Shown: positions 23,178-35,296 of the stretch, piece after piece
Layout: each line of letters starts with the position of its first letter
Numbering within the stretch: position 1 is the first letter of the stretch
From: Prunus persica
Taxonomy: Eukaryota > Streptophyta > Magnoliopsida > Rosales > Rosaceae
Assembly: GCF_000346465.2 (NCBI RefSeq)
Contig: NC_034016.1
Span: 15,616,730-15,680,729, forward strand
DNA length: 64,000 nucleotides
Direction: 5' to 3'
Notes under the pieces: generated by a model
Told to the model about the DNA's origin: nothing
Seen by the model: only the letters and a program-made list of their open reading frames with translations
The model's database searches: none
Position numbers and translations under genes: made by a program

Positions 23178-26100
23178 ATGGCCTTCTCTGAGTTTCGCCC
23201 ACTGGACGAGAAGGTCCTCATAGAATACATAAAGGCCACACCTTCTCTCTCTTCTAAGCTCAACAACAAGTTTGACAACTTAACAATCAAAGAAGTGGGT
23301 GATGGCAACCTCAATTTCGTCTTCATCGTCGTTGGCTCCACTGGTTCTTTCGTCATCAAGCAGGTAATGGTTTTTCACCTTTTGGGTAGTAATGGATTGT
23401 TGGTATTTGATCAAATTTAATTGGATCCAACTCCAAAATGTTCAACTTGGGTTCTAAGAGTTAATGATTTTTGAACATTTGGGTAGTAATGGGTTTGTGG
23501 TATTTGATCAAAATTTTCTGGATCCAACTCTAAAATGTTCAACTTGGGTTCTATGATTTGACTTTGATTGGAGAAAATTAAAATCAGTAAGCTTTTCTTG
23601 TCCCCTGATGAAATATGCTGCTGGGTTTTTGCAGGCTCTTCCATATATTCGTTGTATTGGGGAGTCATGGCCAATGACAAAGGAAAGGGCATATTTTGAG
23701 GCATTGGCACTGAGAGAGCATGGTGGTTTAAGTCCTGATCATGTCCCTGAAGTTTATCATTTTGATCGGACCATGTCTTTGATTGGCATGCGCTATTTGG
23801 AGCCTCCACATATCATACTGAGAAAAGGATTGATTGCTGGAATTGAGTACCCCTTGCTGGCGGACCACATGTCGGACTATATTGCAAGGACTCTGTTCTT
23901 CACATCCCTCCTTTATCGTAATACCACGGACCACAAACGAGCTGGTATGTGATGTATTCTTTTAATTGATTATGTTCTGTTTTCACATATTTATCGTGTG
24001 CTTTATTTGTTCTCTCATGACATGTTGGAGATAGAATGCATGATCTTGAGATGCTTTTGGTGGAATGTATGTGAAATTGTGAATCATACATTGCTATGTG
24101 AAATATGACTGAATATTTGTCTTGGTCTTGATTGGGTGAGCATTTTAGTCCAATTACAGAAATGGTATAGTTCTGAATCCTGTCATTAGTTTTCTTTTTT
24201 TGGGGAGAATAATCATGCACAATGTTCTCCAATTGTGGTTGCAAGTTAAACCAGATAATAGGTTGGTTAACTTAATACTCAGTCTGAATAATATAGGAAA
24301 GTGATTGACTTTTTAGAATCAGTGTCTTATTGATAATATCTTGTTGAATTCAGTTCCCATTTGAAAAAATTCCATGATTCTGGGGTCTTTTCATGTACTT
24401 TTTTCCATTCTATGCTAGAGGATTCAATTTACCCAGTTTTTGAACTTTATAAGATAATTTTGAAAACCTGTGTACCTACTAAAGTTCAAAATTTTACACC
24501 AGTGGTGGTACATATAATAGATATACTAATACTTGGTGTATTTTTTGCAAGATAGGGACAAGAGTGCTGATAATATCTTTTTATCTTGTTCTTTCACGTT
24601 GAGAATTTGAAGTTCTTGCATTTTCGGATTGGGTTTGGGTTGAGCTAGAAACTTGTTCTGTTGGCCGGGGAGTTTCTCCTTGCTGGGGCCAAGAAGAACA
24701 TAATTAGTGAGTGGTGCAGTTTTTGTTTTCTATTTTGCTTGTGTGGGGTGAACAAGATAAAAGATTATTTAATGACAAGGTGGAAGAGGAGGATTTTATT
24801 TAAGACAGAGTCATATACCTAGCCTCTCTTTAGGCATCATTGTTTAAGGGCATTCCTTCTAGTATAATTCATTTAGAATGGGCGGGAGTTTTTAGTGGAT
24901 TGTAACTTAATTCTCTTTGTACTATGCTAAATGCTTGTTTTCAAATGGACTTCGTGTCCCCTTTTTTTTTTTTTTTTGTAACCATATTTCTTTTTACTGA
25001 AAAAGTTTTTGTTTCCTATCTAAAAGAGAAAAAAGAAATAGTAAAAGAAACTTAGCCTCAACCTTAGTCTTCTTTTCAATACTGGTGAAGAATATATTTT
25101 GTCTAGATTTTATATCTGTCATTAACTCATCTGCATGTTTACTTTCTGCAGTTGCTGAATTTTGTGGCAATGTGGAGTTATGCAGGCTTACTGAGCAGGT
25201 TGTTTTTTCTGATCCATACAAAATATCTCAATATAACCACTGGACTTCTCCTTATCTTGATTCTGACGCTGAGGCTATACGGGAGGATAATGCTTTGAAG
25301 CTTGAAGTTGCTGAGTTGAAATCTTTGTAATGAAACTATCCGATCTTAGTAGCAGATTAGTCTCCATGTGATTGTATCATTTTAAATTGTCATCTGAATG
25401 GTCAAGTTGCCTTTTTCTATAGGTTCTGTGAGAGAGCCCAAGCCCTAATACATGGAGATCTTCACACTGGTTCTGTAATGGTGACTCATGATTCAACTCA
25501 AGTTATAGATCCAGAATTTGCATATTATGGACCAATGGGTTTTGATATTGGCGCTTTTCTGGGTAACTTGATTTTGGCTTTCTTTGCACAAGATGGGCAT
25601 GCTGATGAGCAGAATGATCGAAAAGTAAGCTCTATTCCATTGTCCTTCACTTGTTTTCAAATATTATTTTCTTCTTGATGAATTATTTTCACGTATTTCA
25701 GTTCTTATTACGTGATTTTGTTTTTCAATGTGGTATCTGTCTTTTGCATCTGTTAAAGCTATTCTTAGATAATTTGTTTTGGTCAGACATACTATATTGT
25801 TAGATAGATAATTAGATACTATATTTATCTAAATTGGTGTTAAATATTTGGTTCTGGAAAAAGAAAAATTTGGTTATTGCTCCCCCTATGTCATCTTTCA
25901 AGACCTTGCTAATCATCTTAGCAATTTGATCAAGTTGATCTTCAAGATTTCTCTAATAATTTCATCGCTGTTCATGCTCGTGAGTAGTTTTTTCCTTTTT
26001 GAGTTCTAACCATGGAATACAATAACCATCTATTTAATCTTGTAGCATGTAAGCATCTGTCTTAATTTCTTTAGTGAAATCAGATGTGGGCTTGTGAGTG

Positions 26101-27844
26101 TTCATGCTGAAGAACAGACAATATTAATAAAGTTAAAAACTTGATTCTTTTGGCAATTGTTTAGAAATTTCTTGGTACAGTATTTAGAAACGTTTTACAT
26201 TATAATGAAAGGATAACACTTTGACAAGGTTATCCCAATTCAGTTATCAAAATATAGTCTGCAGAAATTGTGATCATGTATCAATAGTGATGTGCTTGGC
26301 AGTTGGAATTAGATTTTTTTCTTTTGATACCCAGAAATACACCAATCCACTTCGTTGATACAGCTTTGAAGATTAAGATTTGAATGGATGGCATAGACAC
26401 AGAGTTGGTCCTTCACAGTTTGATGGTGGATTTGAAATTTCTTTAGCTTCAATTGTGAGAGGAAGAACATTGCTGTGTCTGGAATATACAAGTGCTTTTT
26501 TTTAAATTTTAAAATACAATAAAAAACAAAAAAAACTTTGTGTGTGGGTGTTTGGATACTATTTTGGTTATTGTTGCTGTTTCAATTTAGTAATTTAAAT
26601 TTTTTTCATGCTGATGCAAGTGCTAGGCTTTTGACGGACTGATAGCGGGGGTGTTTGTGCAACTAAAAAAAAACTTCATCTAGTTCTAGTATAATTTCTG
26701 AATGTGTAAGCTCCATTTCAAAAACATGTTAAACCTGAGGGTTGTCGGGCAAATAATTCATAGTTTGACTTATTATTTGGCATTGCTTATGTATGGTGTG
26801 GGTCTGAGGGTCTCGTATGAAATTCGCTTTATGATGCAGGCATACAAGGATTGGATTTTGAGGACAATTGAAAACACTTGGAACCTTTTCGACAGAAAAT
26901 TCGTTGCACTGTGGGATACAAACAATGATTCTGGTGACGCATATCTTCCTGCGATTTATAACAACCCTGGGCTTCTACAGCTTGTACAAAAGAAATATAT
27001 TAAAGATCTGCTTCATGACTCCCTTGGTTTTGGTGCTGCGAAAATGATAAGGTGAGACAGCAGACTACAGATTTCTTTATTTCTAGTATATGTTGTCTTT
27101 GCCTTGTGTTTACCAATTTGGCTTCCCAGAATGTTGAATAATTCATTATCATAGTTTAATAAATATCTATATTTATCTGTTGTTCAAGTCATTTGGTAAC
27201 TTACAAGTTCATTTTAATACCAAAGAGGGCAGCTTCTAGACCTGGGAAGACATGAGATGGATAATTATGATATAATAGTATGTGTTCGCCACCAAGACTC
27301 TTTTTCTTTTTCTTTCTCAGTTGAATATTGAGCAAATACCACCCTCCTAGACAGAAACTTGGACCAGAAAACCTCGCACTCAAAATAAATATTTCAAGTT
27401 GAAGGATGGGTTACTAGAACACAGACCACACACAGAGATGTGTTTTATGCGGTATCACTGATTTTCCATGCAGTCAGTGTACTCAATGGCAATTGGAAAT
27501 CTGCATATGAATATGTAAATTCATTAATATGAATACATATATATATATATATTTATGGGTATATATATAATGCACATTCTGTTTTATGGGTCTTTAAATT
27601 CGTTGTTGAAATTACCAATCAAGAAACTATGGATTTGATTTCTGTAATAATGCTTTTGCTTTGTTCTTTTGACAGGAGAATTGTTGGTGTTGCACATGTT
27701 GAAGATTTTGAATCAATCGCCGATGCTAGCAAACGGGCAGGTTGTGAGCGTCGGGCTCTTGAGGTTGCAAAGTTGCTTCTTAAGGAGAGGAGAAAGTTTC
27801 AGGGCATTGCTGAAGTTATTTCAGCCATTCAACAAGTCCAGTAA
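23178..27844 (+). CDS. 5-methylthioribose kinase, 417 aa, six exons
   Basis: Phosphorylates 5-methylthioribose with ATP to 5-methylthioribose-1-phosphate in the Yang (methionine salvage) cycle, which recycles the methylthio group released in ethylene, polyamine and nicotianamine synthesis. It acts in the cytosol. Exons: 23178-23363, 23635-23944, 25152-25326, 25423-25624, 26840-27051, 27676-27844. The total of 1254 nt is in frame, and all introns are GT..AG. The start follows the leader in CCACACCATGGCC, a strong plant initiation context. Key motifs are the nucleotide loop GDGNLNFVF (residues 41-49), the catalytic loop HGDLHTGS with Asp236, and the DPE metal-binding triplet at residues 253-255 followed by [12 protein letters not shown]. 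The length agrees with Arabidopsis MTK1 as I recall it. No key residue is missing. Confidence 0.95.
23381..23551. repeat. 97-bp tandem duplication in MTK intron 1
   Basis: Two copies start at 23381 and 23478 with TTTGGGTAGTAATGG and share GGATCCAACTC and ATGTTCAACTTGGGTTCTA. It is intronic and leaves the reading frame untouched. Confidence 0.8.
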
Positions 27845-28643
27845 TAACTAATGAGTCAATGAGACGACGTTTATGTTTGAAATAGGAGTCTTCTAGAAAG
27901 AAAAATATGCAGATTTTTGGTGTGGCTGTGTGCTGCTTGTACCTTGATTGCTCTAACAATGACCATGACCATAACAAATAAAGGACATGGCTCTTTCAGC
28001 TCTTTTATATAATATTGTGCTTTTGAGTCTGTGGCCTGTGATTCTGTCAATGCTCATCTGTTCCCAAACTATGTGATCCAAATCTCCAGCCCTTCTCAAC
28101 TTCTCTTCCTCTGTTTCTTTCAGCTACATGGGTTTTCTTTTCCCTGAAGAAAGGTTTTTTTCTTCTGTTTTTTCTTTTCGGATTTGTGGTGGAGAAGATA
28201 GAGCATGCTATGAAATGATGACTTGATTTAAGCCTACGTATATGTAGATTTTATGGTATTGAATTGATAAGTGGGTATATATCTGCGGTCTGATGAAGCG
28301 ATGATATGTAAATTCTATCTTTTAAAATTACGCATTTGCAATTTTAAAAGCGAGAGTTTTGTTGATGATATGTAAACCATCGAAGTTGAAGGTGTCAAAA
28401 GACCCGCCTTCACAAGTAATAGATCGCCATCTCCATCAACAGAAACTAGAAGAACTGGCTCAAAATTTTCATCAACTTGTGTATAATATAACGGGCCAAA
28501 CATTTTTTGTCCATGGGCTTAAGGCACGTCAGCGTCCCACGTCGGAAGGCCGATGTCATCACTTATGCTAGCAGGAGGAGAGCAACGTCGTCTACTAGTC
28601 TTGTGATGAGACTTGGGCAGAGGGAGATGGACCTGCAAATTAC
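27845..28643. other. MTK 3' region and spacer
   Basis: The first few hundred bases are probably the 3' UTR. The segment around 28212-28290 (GATGACTTGATTTAAGCC, then ATGTAGATTTTATGGTA) recurs near 32794-32860 in the BSP array, which shows a shared duplicated or repetitive piece. Confidence 0.5.
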
Positions 28644-28793
28644 GAGGAAAACTTGTGTGAAACGGAGATAGTATTGTTTTGTTATTTTTGATCAATTACA
28701 ACATGTCACGCGTGATAATTTTTTTACATGACAATCCATGATTTATTGGGGATAGCAAACTGTACTATCTCGTTTCATACAAGTTTTTCTGGT
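28644..28793. mobile_element. 150-bp foldback MITE with 7-bp target-site duplication
   Basis: The left arm GAGGAAAACTTGTGTGAAAC and the right arm, which reads ACCAGAAAAACTTGTATGAA on the minus strand, are inverted repeats. AAATTAC flanks both sides (28637-28643 and 28794-28800). Confidence 0.75.
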
Positions 28794-28800
28794 AAATTAC

Positions 28801-29701
28801 AATCAAGCCCAAAAATCCTTCAACACACAAAAAGATTTTATCCCACATTGGTAAAAGATGAGCATGTATGAGCATTATGTATTGGAAGATCGTGTGGATA
28901 TTTTTCTTTCAAGGGTCCAAATGGGTTTAGGAAAGGGTTAAAAATATGCAATAATTAAGGGGGTTTTTTTTTTTCTTCCTTTCATTAATTTTTCGTCCTT
29001 TTGCATAATTCCCTGAGGGAAAGGGTAGAAATTGGTTGAATTGTCATTGTAGTCTTACAATAATTGTAGACCATAATAGACATCTCAAACTTTCCTAATG
29101 GTCCCGGGCAAGAGATTATTCCCAATCTATTAGTAGCCTAATTTATAAGCATAGTAGAACAGTAGCATATCTTTATTCCCAACTGTTTTGTGCAATGCAA
29201 TAGGTTATTATTATTATAATTAGGCAATTTACTGCACTTAAAATAAAATTAAAAATTAGCTTTGCGAGATCTAATGCAGATAATTTTCTTAAGAGATAAA
29301 GCTAGCTCCAATAGTATTTTTGGACCGTCAGTCTGAGATAAGTTATGATCAGCAGAAGACAAATATTTGACTTCGATGGCATAAACCAGACAAGTTCTTT
29401 GCTCGAGACAAGAGGGTTTTGACAAATTCTGTCATTGTGATGACTTGAGATTTTGTCCATTGAAACTACATTTTGAAGGCAGATTACAAGAACCAAATCC
29501 AAATAGATACATGCTAGTTAGTTGTTAATCTACTAGCTTATACTTTAGTGCAGAGAACTGCAAATTGATTAGAGTATAGTTAAGGCCAAATACCCAAAAT
29601 TCTCTAGCACAATATTATGTCTTAGCCTGACGTGACTAGTTGGGTAACTACAAATTTATCCGGCTTTTAGATAATTTGACATATTATATTATAACAGTCC
29701 C
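28801..29701. other. Intergenic
   Basis: No gene or classified repeat recognised in this AT-rich stretch. Confidence 0.4.
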
Positions 29702-29871
29702 GATCTCTTGGACCACAAGAGTCCAAGAGATTTGTGGTCACTCACCGTTGGATGTAAATTCAACGGTTCACTCAATCTTGCACTCCTTTTATAAAACTTT
29801 TTTGAACCATTGGATTAATATCCAACGGTGGGTGACCACAATCTCTTGGACTCCTGTGGTCTAAGAGATTA
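29702..29871. mobile_element. 170-bp foldback element
   Basis: Each arm carries CTCTTGGACCACAAGAGTCC-like sequence with an internal smaller palindrome, then TGTGGTCACYCACCGTTGGA, inverted at the other side. It could form a long hairpin. No coding content. Confidence 0.8.
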
Positions 29872-30053
29872 GGTATTATGAATTGTTAATCAAGTCGATT
29901 CTTATTTAATTTTGTACGTAATTTAGATTGATAATTTGACAATATATAAATCGTGAACATACACGTAGATTCTTATTAAGACAATTTATTTATTAATAGT
30001 ACAACAATTTATTCATTTAAATCAGCCCTTGGCCTGCACGCCCTTAATGTTAT
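29872..30053 (-). other. 3' flank of BSP1
   Basis: Probable 3' untranslated region of the minus-strand BSP1 gene. Its TTAAATCAGCCCTTG...TTAAT piece is also found 3' of BSP3. Confidence 0.4.
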
Positions 30054-30737
30054 TTAGTTTCCATACTTGGCCTTGTACTCAGTCCAGAGCTGATCAACGT
30101 TCTTCCCCAGCAAATCAACAAAATAATTAGGACTATAACCACTCCTCAATTTCTTATTCAATTCTGCCACAAACCCATTTCTCAGGCCATTCAAATAGTC
30201 CAAAAACCTAGCAGTGACATCATACCCCTGGTCCCACTTGTTCCCCTGACCTGGCTGAACCCAATGGCCTGGCGCAAACCCTGCTTTGAGCCTCACGTAA
30301 TCAGCAATGCCTTCAATCAAACCCCCTGGGGCTTGATCGTTCCCATTCCATTGCCACACGTGCGTTGACTCGTGATAAAGCACACCGGTGATCTCCTTCT
30401 TCACATCGCCTGCGTAGCCAGCTATGTAGCCGGCGCTGACGTGGATCTCATTGTTCCTAGCAAATGCGACGCCGTCCATGTTTTCAACGATCAAGCTGAC
30501 TTTGTCCACGCTCTTCCTATCTGCGGCTGCGTTTTGCTGGAATACCCTCCAGATGAAGTCGGCGGCGGATATCAGAGTTTGCCTGCTGTACTCAGCTCCG
30601 ATGTCGTTGTTGAAGCGGACGCCCCCAGGGCTTGTTCCAGCGTTGTTGGTGACGACGTAGTCGACTGCATGGGTGCCACGAAGGGTCGCTGCGGCTAGTA
30701 TTAGGAGCAAGGAGAGGAAACAGATAGGGTGAGCCAT
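30054..30737 (-). CDS. Plant basic secretory protein (BSP1), 227 aa, intronless
   Basis: Member of the plant basic secretory protein family (PF04450; NtPRp27-like). These are secreted, metalloprotease-like proteins often induced by pathogens. A signal peptide covers about residues 1-24 (MAHPICFLSLLLILAAATL, cut near THA/VDY). The conserved N-terminal VDYVVTN...PGGVRF is present. The zinc motif HESTHVWQWNG follows VLYHE. Downstream are GLIEGIADYVR and the C-terminal WDQGYDVTARFLDYL and LLGKNVDQLW. The full domain fits in one exon. It is the first of five tandem minus-strand paralogues and is closest to BSP2. A TATA box lies upstream at 30785-30792. Defence function and actual protease activity are family inference. 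Confidence 0.95.
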   Translation of the reverse strand: MAHPICFLSLLLILAAATLRGTHAVDYVVTNNAGTSPGGVRFNNDIGAEYSRQTLISAADFIWRVFQQNAAADRKSVDKVSLIVENMDGVAFARNNEIHVSAGYIAGYAGDVKKEITGVLYHESTHVWQWNGNDQAPGGLIEGIADYVRLKAGFAPGHWVQPGQGNKWDQGYDVTARFLDYLNGLRNGFVAELNKKLRSGYSPNYFVDLLGKNVDQLWTEYKAKYGN

Positions 30738-30784
30738 GGTTATTTGGTTTTGGGTTGTACAAATTATGTGATTTTGCTCTTTGG

Positions 30785-30792
30785 TTTATATA
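30785..30792 (-). promoter_or_regulatory. TATA box of BSP1
   Basis: TATATAAA on the minus strand about 50 bp upstream of the ATG, inside the context CTCTATATAAACC that recurs upstream of BSP3. Confidence 0.6.
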
Positions 30793-31619
30793 GAGAGTAA
30801 TGTGTAGTATTTCAAGGTCAACAATTTTTTTTTTCTTGGGGTGAGTCTTCTAGATAATATAAAGACCAAGTTAACTTTCGATTTTTCTCATCTTTAATTT
30901 CTTTAATTTATCTTACTCTTAACAACTACACCATTTTTTTAATATTTATTTTCATATATCTATATATATATATAAAATCTCCTATATGAATATTCGGATA
31001 TTATTATCATGTAATTATCATATATATTTTACTATACTTTCTTACTTTTCTCCTCAATTATAATGACATATGCATAATAATATGCATAATAATAACTAGA
31101 AGTACAGACATCGGAATAAGTGAATAACTATATATTCACTGATATTATGACACGAACATATTTTATATTCACATGTCAGTGTGAAAAGTCTAATGATCCT
31201 GATTATTATCGTTAGTGAGAAGAAAAAGTGGGAGGCCCCGCTCCCTCCACGTATCCTTATTGCACCGCATAAGTTATCTAAAAGTATGTATAACTACAAG
31301 TGAAAATAAGGACAGCTATAGATCATTGACCTTGACTTGGATCCGGGCTTTTCTGCCGGCTAGAATTGGAACCCAGCTGGTTCATTGTAGGTAATGTTGA
31401 TGGTCATGGTCATAGCCCGATGTTTGTCACTTTGCATTTGGAATAACAGACAAACCAAAACCCATAACAAGAAGACCAAAAACTAAAAATAAAAAACCAC
31501 GAGCCACTACGGAACGTCTCAAAATAATACCAGGAGATTCAATTCATCAAGATTCAGAAGATGAAATTTTAATTTCGCACATAAAGCATTTTTTTCCATT
31601 TACTGCAATAACTAATTAA
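30793..31619. other. BSP1-BSP2 spacer, first part
   Basis: AT-rich. At 31320-31400 it shares ATTGACCTTGACTTGGA and CAGCTGGTT-type pieces with about 41270-41320 and about 37550, footprints of older duplication within the array. Confidence 0.45.
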
Positions 31620-31941
31620 GGCTCTGTTTAATAATCATTTTAATTTTAGTTTTTAGTTTTTATATTTTGTAAGAGATTATAAAGGAAAAAGAGAGAGTAT
31701 GAAAGTGAGAATGAGAGTGGAGATGTGATTAAGAGAGGAGATAAGAGGAGAGGATGGGAAAAAATAGTAACAAAAGTGAAAACAAAAACAAAAACTGAAA
31801 TCTATTTAAAATTGTTTTCAATTTTGTTACTCCTCCCTTCCATTCTCCTCTCTCATCTTCACTCCCATTATTACTCTTATTTTTCTCTATATTTTATTAC
31901 AAAAAATAAAAAATAAAATTGAAACGATTATCAAACCGGCC
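31620..31941. mobile_element. hAT-like MITE, 322 bp
   Basis: The left end GGCTCTGTTTAATAATCATT mirrors the right end, which reads GGCCGGTTTGATAATCGTTT on the minus strand. A/G-rich inner sequence is mirrored by C/T-rich sequence. The GGCYCYGTTTG-like end suits hAT-type non-autonomous elements. The target-site duplication is not clear. Confidence 0.7.
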
Positions 31942-32323
31942 AAATAATTTGCCGAAGTTGGCTGATTAATTTCACTACAAGGAATGTCTTGGTCAATGAA
32001 GCCGGCTCATAAAAAGCAATAATGGATCAAGCCTTGGTAACTTTGGAGAATCGTCATTTTCTTCCATCTAGATTGGATCATACCATCGTTGACCCAAGGG
32101 TGATCAGAGCCAAAGAGTCAGCCTCATCAAAGACTTGCAGCCCACCGACACTTTGAAACTTTCAGTGCAGGCGGTCCGATCTAGAACCTGCCAAGGCCTG
32201 ATCGTATCAAATAAAAACATGGCTCTTCTGGTTCTTTTATATAATATATATACCCCACTTGTGTGCTTTGAGTGAGTTGTTATGTCCATGTGAAATGATG
32301 ACTTGAGTTTATGTATTATAATT
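31942..32323. other. BSP1-BSP2 spacer, second part
   Basis: CATCTAGATTGGATCATA (near 32066) recurs near 43398. CATGGCTCTT...TTCTTTTATATAATAT recurs near 27990. No gene. Confidence 0.45.
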
Positions 32324-32751
32324 AGGGTCAAATACTTTTTTTGTCATTAAGTTTTTTATGAAAATTCTATTTGATCACAGAGAAAAAAATTTAGTTAAAT
32401 TGGTCATCGTGTTTTCCTAAATTTACAATTTATAGACATTCATTTATCTTCAATTAAGTGTAGTTTTTATTTTTTATTTGTTTTCCTCACAATTTCAATT
32501 TCAATCCAAGATTTTTCCCAATTTGTTAAACCCTAATAACACAATATACCCTTACTCGTTGAGTTAGAGGAAGAAGATTAAACGTGCTTCGTAAAAAAAT
32601 AATAATAATAACTGCATTTAACGGAAGATAATGGAATGTCTATAAATTGTAAAATTTGGGAAACACAGTGACTAATTTGGCTAAATTTTTTTCTCAATGA
32701 CCAAATTAAATTTTCGTGCAAAACTCAGTGACCAAAAAGATATTTAACCCT
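32324..32751. mobile_element. Foldback MITE with TATAATT target-site duplication
   Basis: The arms are inverted over about 140 bp. The left starts AGGGTCAAATACTTTTTTTG. The right, read on the minus strand, starts AGGGTTAAATATCTTTTTGG. TATAATT flanks both sides (32317-32323 and 32752-32758). The element is 428 bp with no coding frame. Confidence 0.85.
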
Positions 32752-32758
32752 TATAATT

Positions 32759-33237
32759 ATAAATGGATATTTTTTTTCTTTCTAGACTCTGAAATAATGA
32801 TGACTTGAGTTTAGCCATAAGTACATGTAGATTTTATGGTAGAGATATTATAAGTGCGTATCTGGTGGGAATATTATTCCACTCATAATATGATGAAGTG
32901 ATAAGGCTTCTTCCTAGTGAGTTTTTTTTTTTTTGACTTAGTTGCAGGCGTAATTATTATTATTGCTAGTAGTGTGAAGACGAGATAATCAACCAGTAGA
33001 ATCCCATAAAATTGACTACTAAGATTTTGAGTAAGAATAATATCATGAGGAGTAATGTTTTTTTTGTTAGACAGTTTTCGGCACGTTATGTTATCAGATT
33101 ATTACAAAAATTTAATAGTCTCCTAATATGCACATCAAAGTGAAATGATTACCTATTATATAGATAATATCGAGACAATTTATTTCTCTAATAGACTCGT
33201 ACAACATTGTATTCACTTAAATCAGCTAGACCAGCTT
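32759..33237. other. BSP2 3' flank
   Basis: Includes the piece shared with the MTK 3' region (about 32794-32860). No further gene. Confidence 0.45.
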
Positions 33238-33918
33238 TTAATTTTGTGCGTACTTGGCCTTGTAATCACTCCAAAGCTGATCAACATTCTTCCCCAGCAA
33301 ATCAACAAAATACTTGGCACTATAACCGCTCCTCAATTTCTTATTGAGTTCTGCCACAAACCCACTTCTCCGACCATTCAAATAGTCCAAAAACCTAGCA
33401 GTAACATCATAGCCTTGGTCCCACCTATTCCCTTGCCCTGGCTGAACCCAGTGGCTTGGCACAAACCCTGCCTTCAGCCTCACGTAATCAGCAATTCCAT
33501 CAATCAAACCCCCAGGAGCTTGACCATTTCCATTCCACTGCCACACGTGCGTTGACTCATGATAGAGCACACCGCTGATCTCTCTCTTCACATCGCCTGA
33601 GTAACCAGCTATATAGCCAGCGCTGACGTGGATTTCATTGTTGCTAGCATATGCAACCCCGGTTATGTTATCAATGATCAAAGTGACCTTTTGTACACTC
33701 TTTCTATCAGCGGCTGTGTTTTGCTGGAACACCCTCCAGATGAAACCGGTGGCGGAGATTAAGGTTTGCCTGCTGTACTTGGCTCCGATGTCGGTGTTGA
33801 AGCGGACCCCTCCCGGGCTTGCTCCGGCCTTGTTGGTGACGACGTAGTCGACTGCATGGGTACCATGAAGGGCAGTTGCTAGTGTTAGGAGGAAGGAGAG
33901 CAAGAAAATATGAGCCAT
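33238..33918 (-). CDS. Plant basic secretory protein (BSP2), 226 aa, intronless
   Basis: Same architecture as BSP1: signal peptide (MAHIFLLSFLLTLATAL), VDYVVTNKAG...PGGVRF, metal-binding motif HESTHVWQWNGNGQAPGG, then GLIDGIADYVR, WDQGYDVTARFLDYL and LLGKNVDQLW. The start is the ATG at 33918. The open frame continues 17 codons further up, but only from a TTG, and the first residues of BSP1 align at this ATG. BSP1 and BSP2 are visibly the closest pair among the intronless copies. A TATA box lies at 33990-33997, with an (AT)n-(GA)n microsatellite directly upstream of and overlapping it. Confidence 0.95.
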   Translation of the reverse strand: MAHIFLLSFLLTLATALHGTHAVDYVVTNKAGASPGGVRFNTDIGAKYSRQTLISATGFIWRVFQQNTAADRKSVQKVTLIIDNITGVAYASNNEIHVSAGYIAGYSGDVKREISGVLYHESTHVWQWNGNGQAPGGLIDGIADYVRLKAGFVPSHWVQPGQGNRWDQGYDVTARFLDYLNGRRSGFVAELNKKLRSGYSAKYFVDLLGKNVDQLWSDYKAKYAQN

Positions 33919-33989
33919 ATTTTGTGAGATTAAGTTAAGCTTTGGTTTTTGCTTCTGGGTTTTGTGCAAAATGTGCTATTGCTATATTG

Positions 33990-34014
33990 TTTATATATAT
34001 ATATATATATATAT

Positions 34015-34048
<34 letters not shown>
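33990..34048. repeat. (TA)n(GA)n compound microsatellite in the BSP2 promoter
   Basis: (TA) repeats at about 33991-34016 run into (GA) repeats at 34019-34048. On the minus strand the TA part overlaps the position expected for the BSP2 TATA box (TATATAAA at 33997-33990). Length changes could alter core-promoter spacing. Confidence 0.85.
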
Positions 34049-34050
<2 letters not shown>

Positions 34051-35093
34051 TACCACTATTTTTTCCCACTTGGTTGCATTGCGCGTAGCAAATAATAAAG
34101 ATCAAATTAATTTTTTGTTTGTCTCATCTGTTTTTAAGTTGGGTGCATTTTTGCTCACCACCTTAACCTTAGGTGTACTCTCACCACCCCTTTTAAAAGT
34201 TGACACATGTCCATGGGTTTAACTATGGTTAATTCTTTATTTTTTATTTATTTGATAACATTATTATGAGAGAGAAACAATACTTCAATAAGATTTTTCC
34301 TGATTTACCCTTAATAACCTAGCAAACTTTCCACTTTTCTAAATTAATTAACAACTACCCAAATAAATAATTGGCAATTGGCAATTCGCGTGCAAACTTT
34401 CCACTTTTCTATAATCTGCTCCACAATATGTCTATTAAATGCATCCCTTCTATTGATTCCAACTACCTCCAGCATGCTACAAAGAATCAAGTGCGCCTCG
34501 CAGTAATTCTTTAACATGTCCATGTTGGCAATTGCTTTAATATGAATATCAATTCACATGCTTCAATACTTTGAAGAACACACCCAGATACTTTTATTCT
34601 CAATTGACTTTAGTTAACTCCTTTTATCCACGCCCAAAAGTTACACTGCTCTTCAATTGCAGGATTCCTCCATTTGTTCAAGTGAAAGATAGGTAATAAT
34701 CTATGCTGCTTTTTTTTCTTTTTTTTTTTAGTACTTTGTATTGCTTGATTATTTTTTATATTTTGATGATTGCTCTGCATTATTTAGGTTTTTGAGTATC
34801 AAACCAAATTCGAATTTAACAATTCATGTCCTTTTTTTAAAATCTGAATAAACTTCCATAAAAACCAAAAACAACAAGCAATATTGGCTGTGAAGATTAA
34901 GTTTTTTTTTGTTAAGATTGGGATGCCAACAGTTTCATGGGAAGTGGAAGACCAATATTGGCTGTGAAGATTGAGTTTATTTATTTATTTATTTATTAAT
35001 TCTTTATGGATGTAGCATTCATTGAATATTTAAATTTTTTTGTTGTCAATCATTCAATATCAAGTAATATGATACATATGCAGGCACATACTG
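34049..35093. other. BSP2-BSP3 spacer
   Basis: Contains GGGTGCATTTTTGCTCACCACC (about 34140), which looks like a Mutator-type MITE terminus. A short duplicated phrase CAAACTTTCCACTTTTCTA occurs near 34326 and 34393. No complete gene. Confidence 0.4.
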
Positions 35094-35296
35094 TTAGTGT
35101 CCTTATGGACCATGAAGAGGATGAATTTCATGCTACATATTCTAATGATTGTAAAGAATCTGTTGATTGTATACACTTAGATTCTGATTCTGAAAGTCTT
35201 GATTTCTTGGATCATAATGAGCAAATTGAAGAGCTCACAAGAAAATTTGATGACAGTCCAACGCTTGGCATGAGTTCCCTCTTCTCCTATTCTTAA
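35094..35296 (+). other. Exon-like acidic open frame, possible gene fragment
   Basis: A plus-strand frame opens after an acceptor-like CATATGCAG and ends at TAA 35294-35296. It is rich in Asp, Glu and Ser (MDHEEDEFHATYSNDCKESV near its start) and more protein-like in composition than its surroundings. The same frame is open from an ATG at 35006. I do not recognise the protein. It could be the last exon of an eroded or transposon-captured gene. Confidence 0.3.

Noticed and set aside
33238..33969. Longer BSP2 start at 33969
   Set aside because: The upstream codon is TTG. The ATG at 33918 aligns with BSP1 and starts a proper signal peptide.
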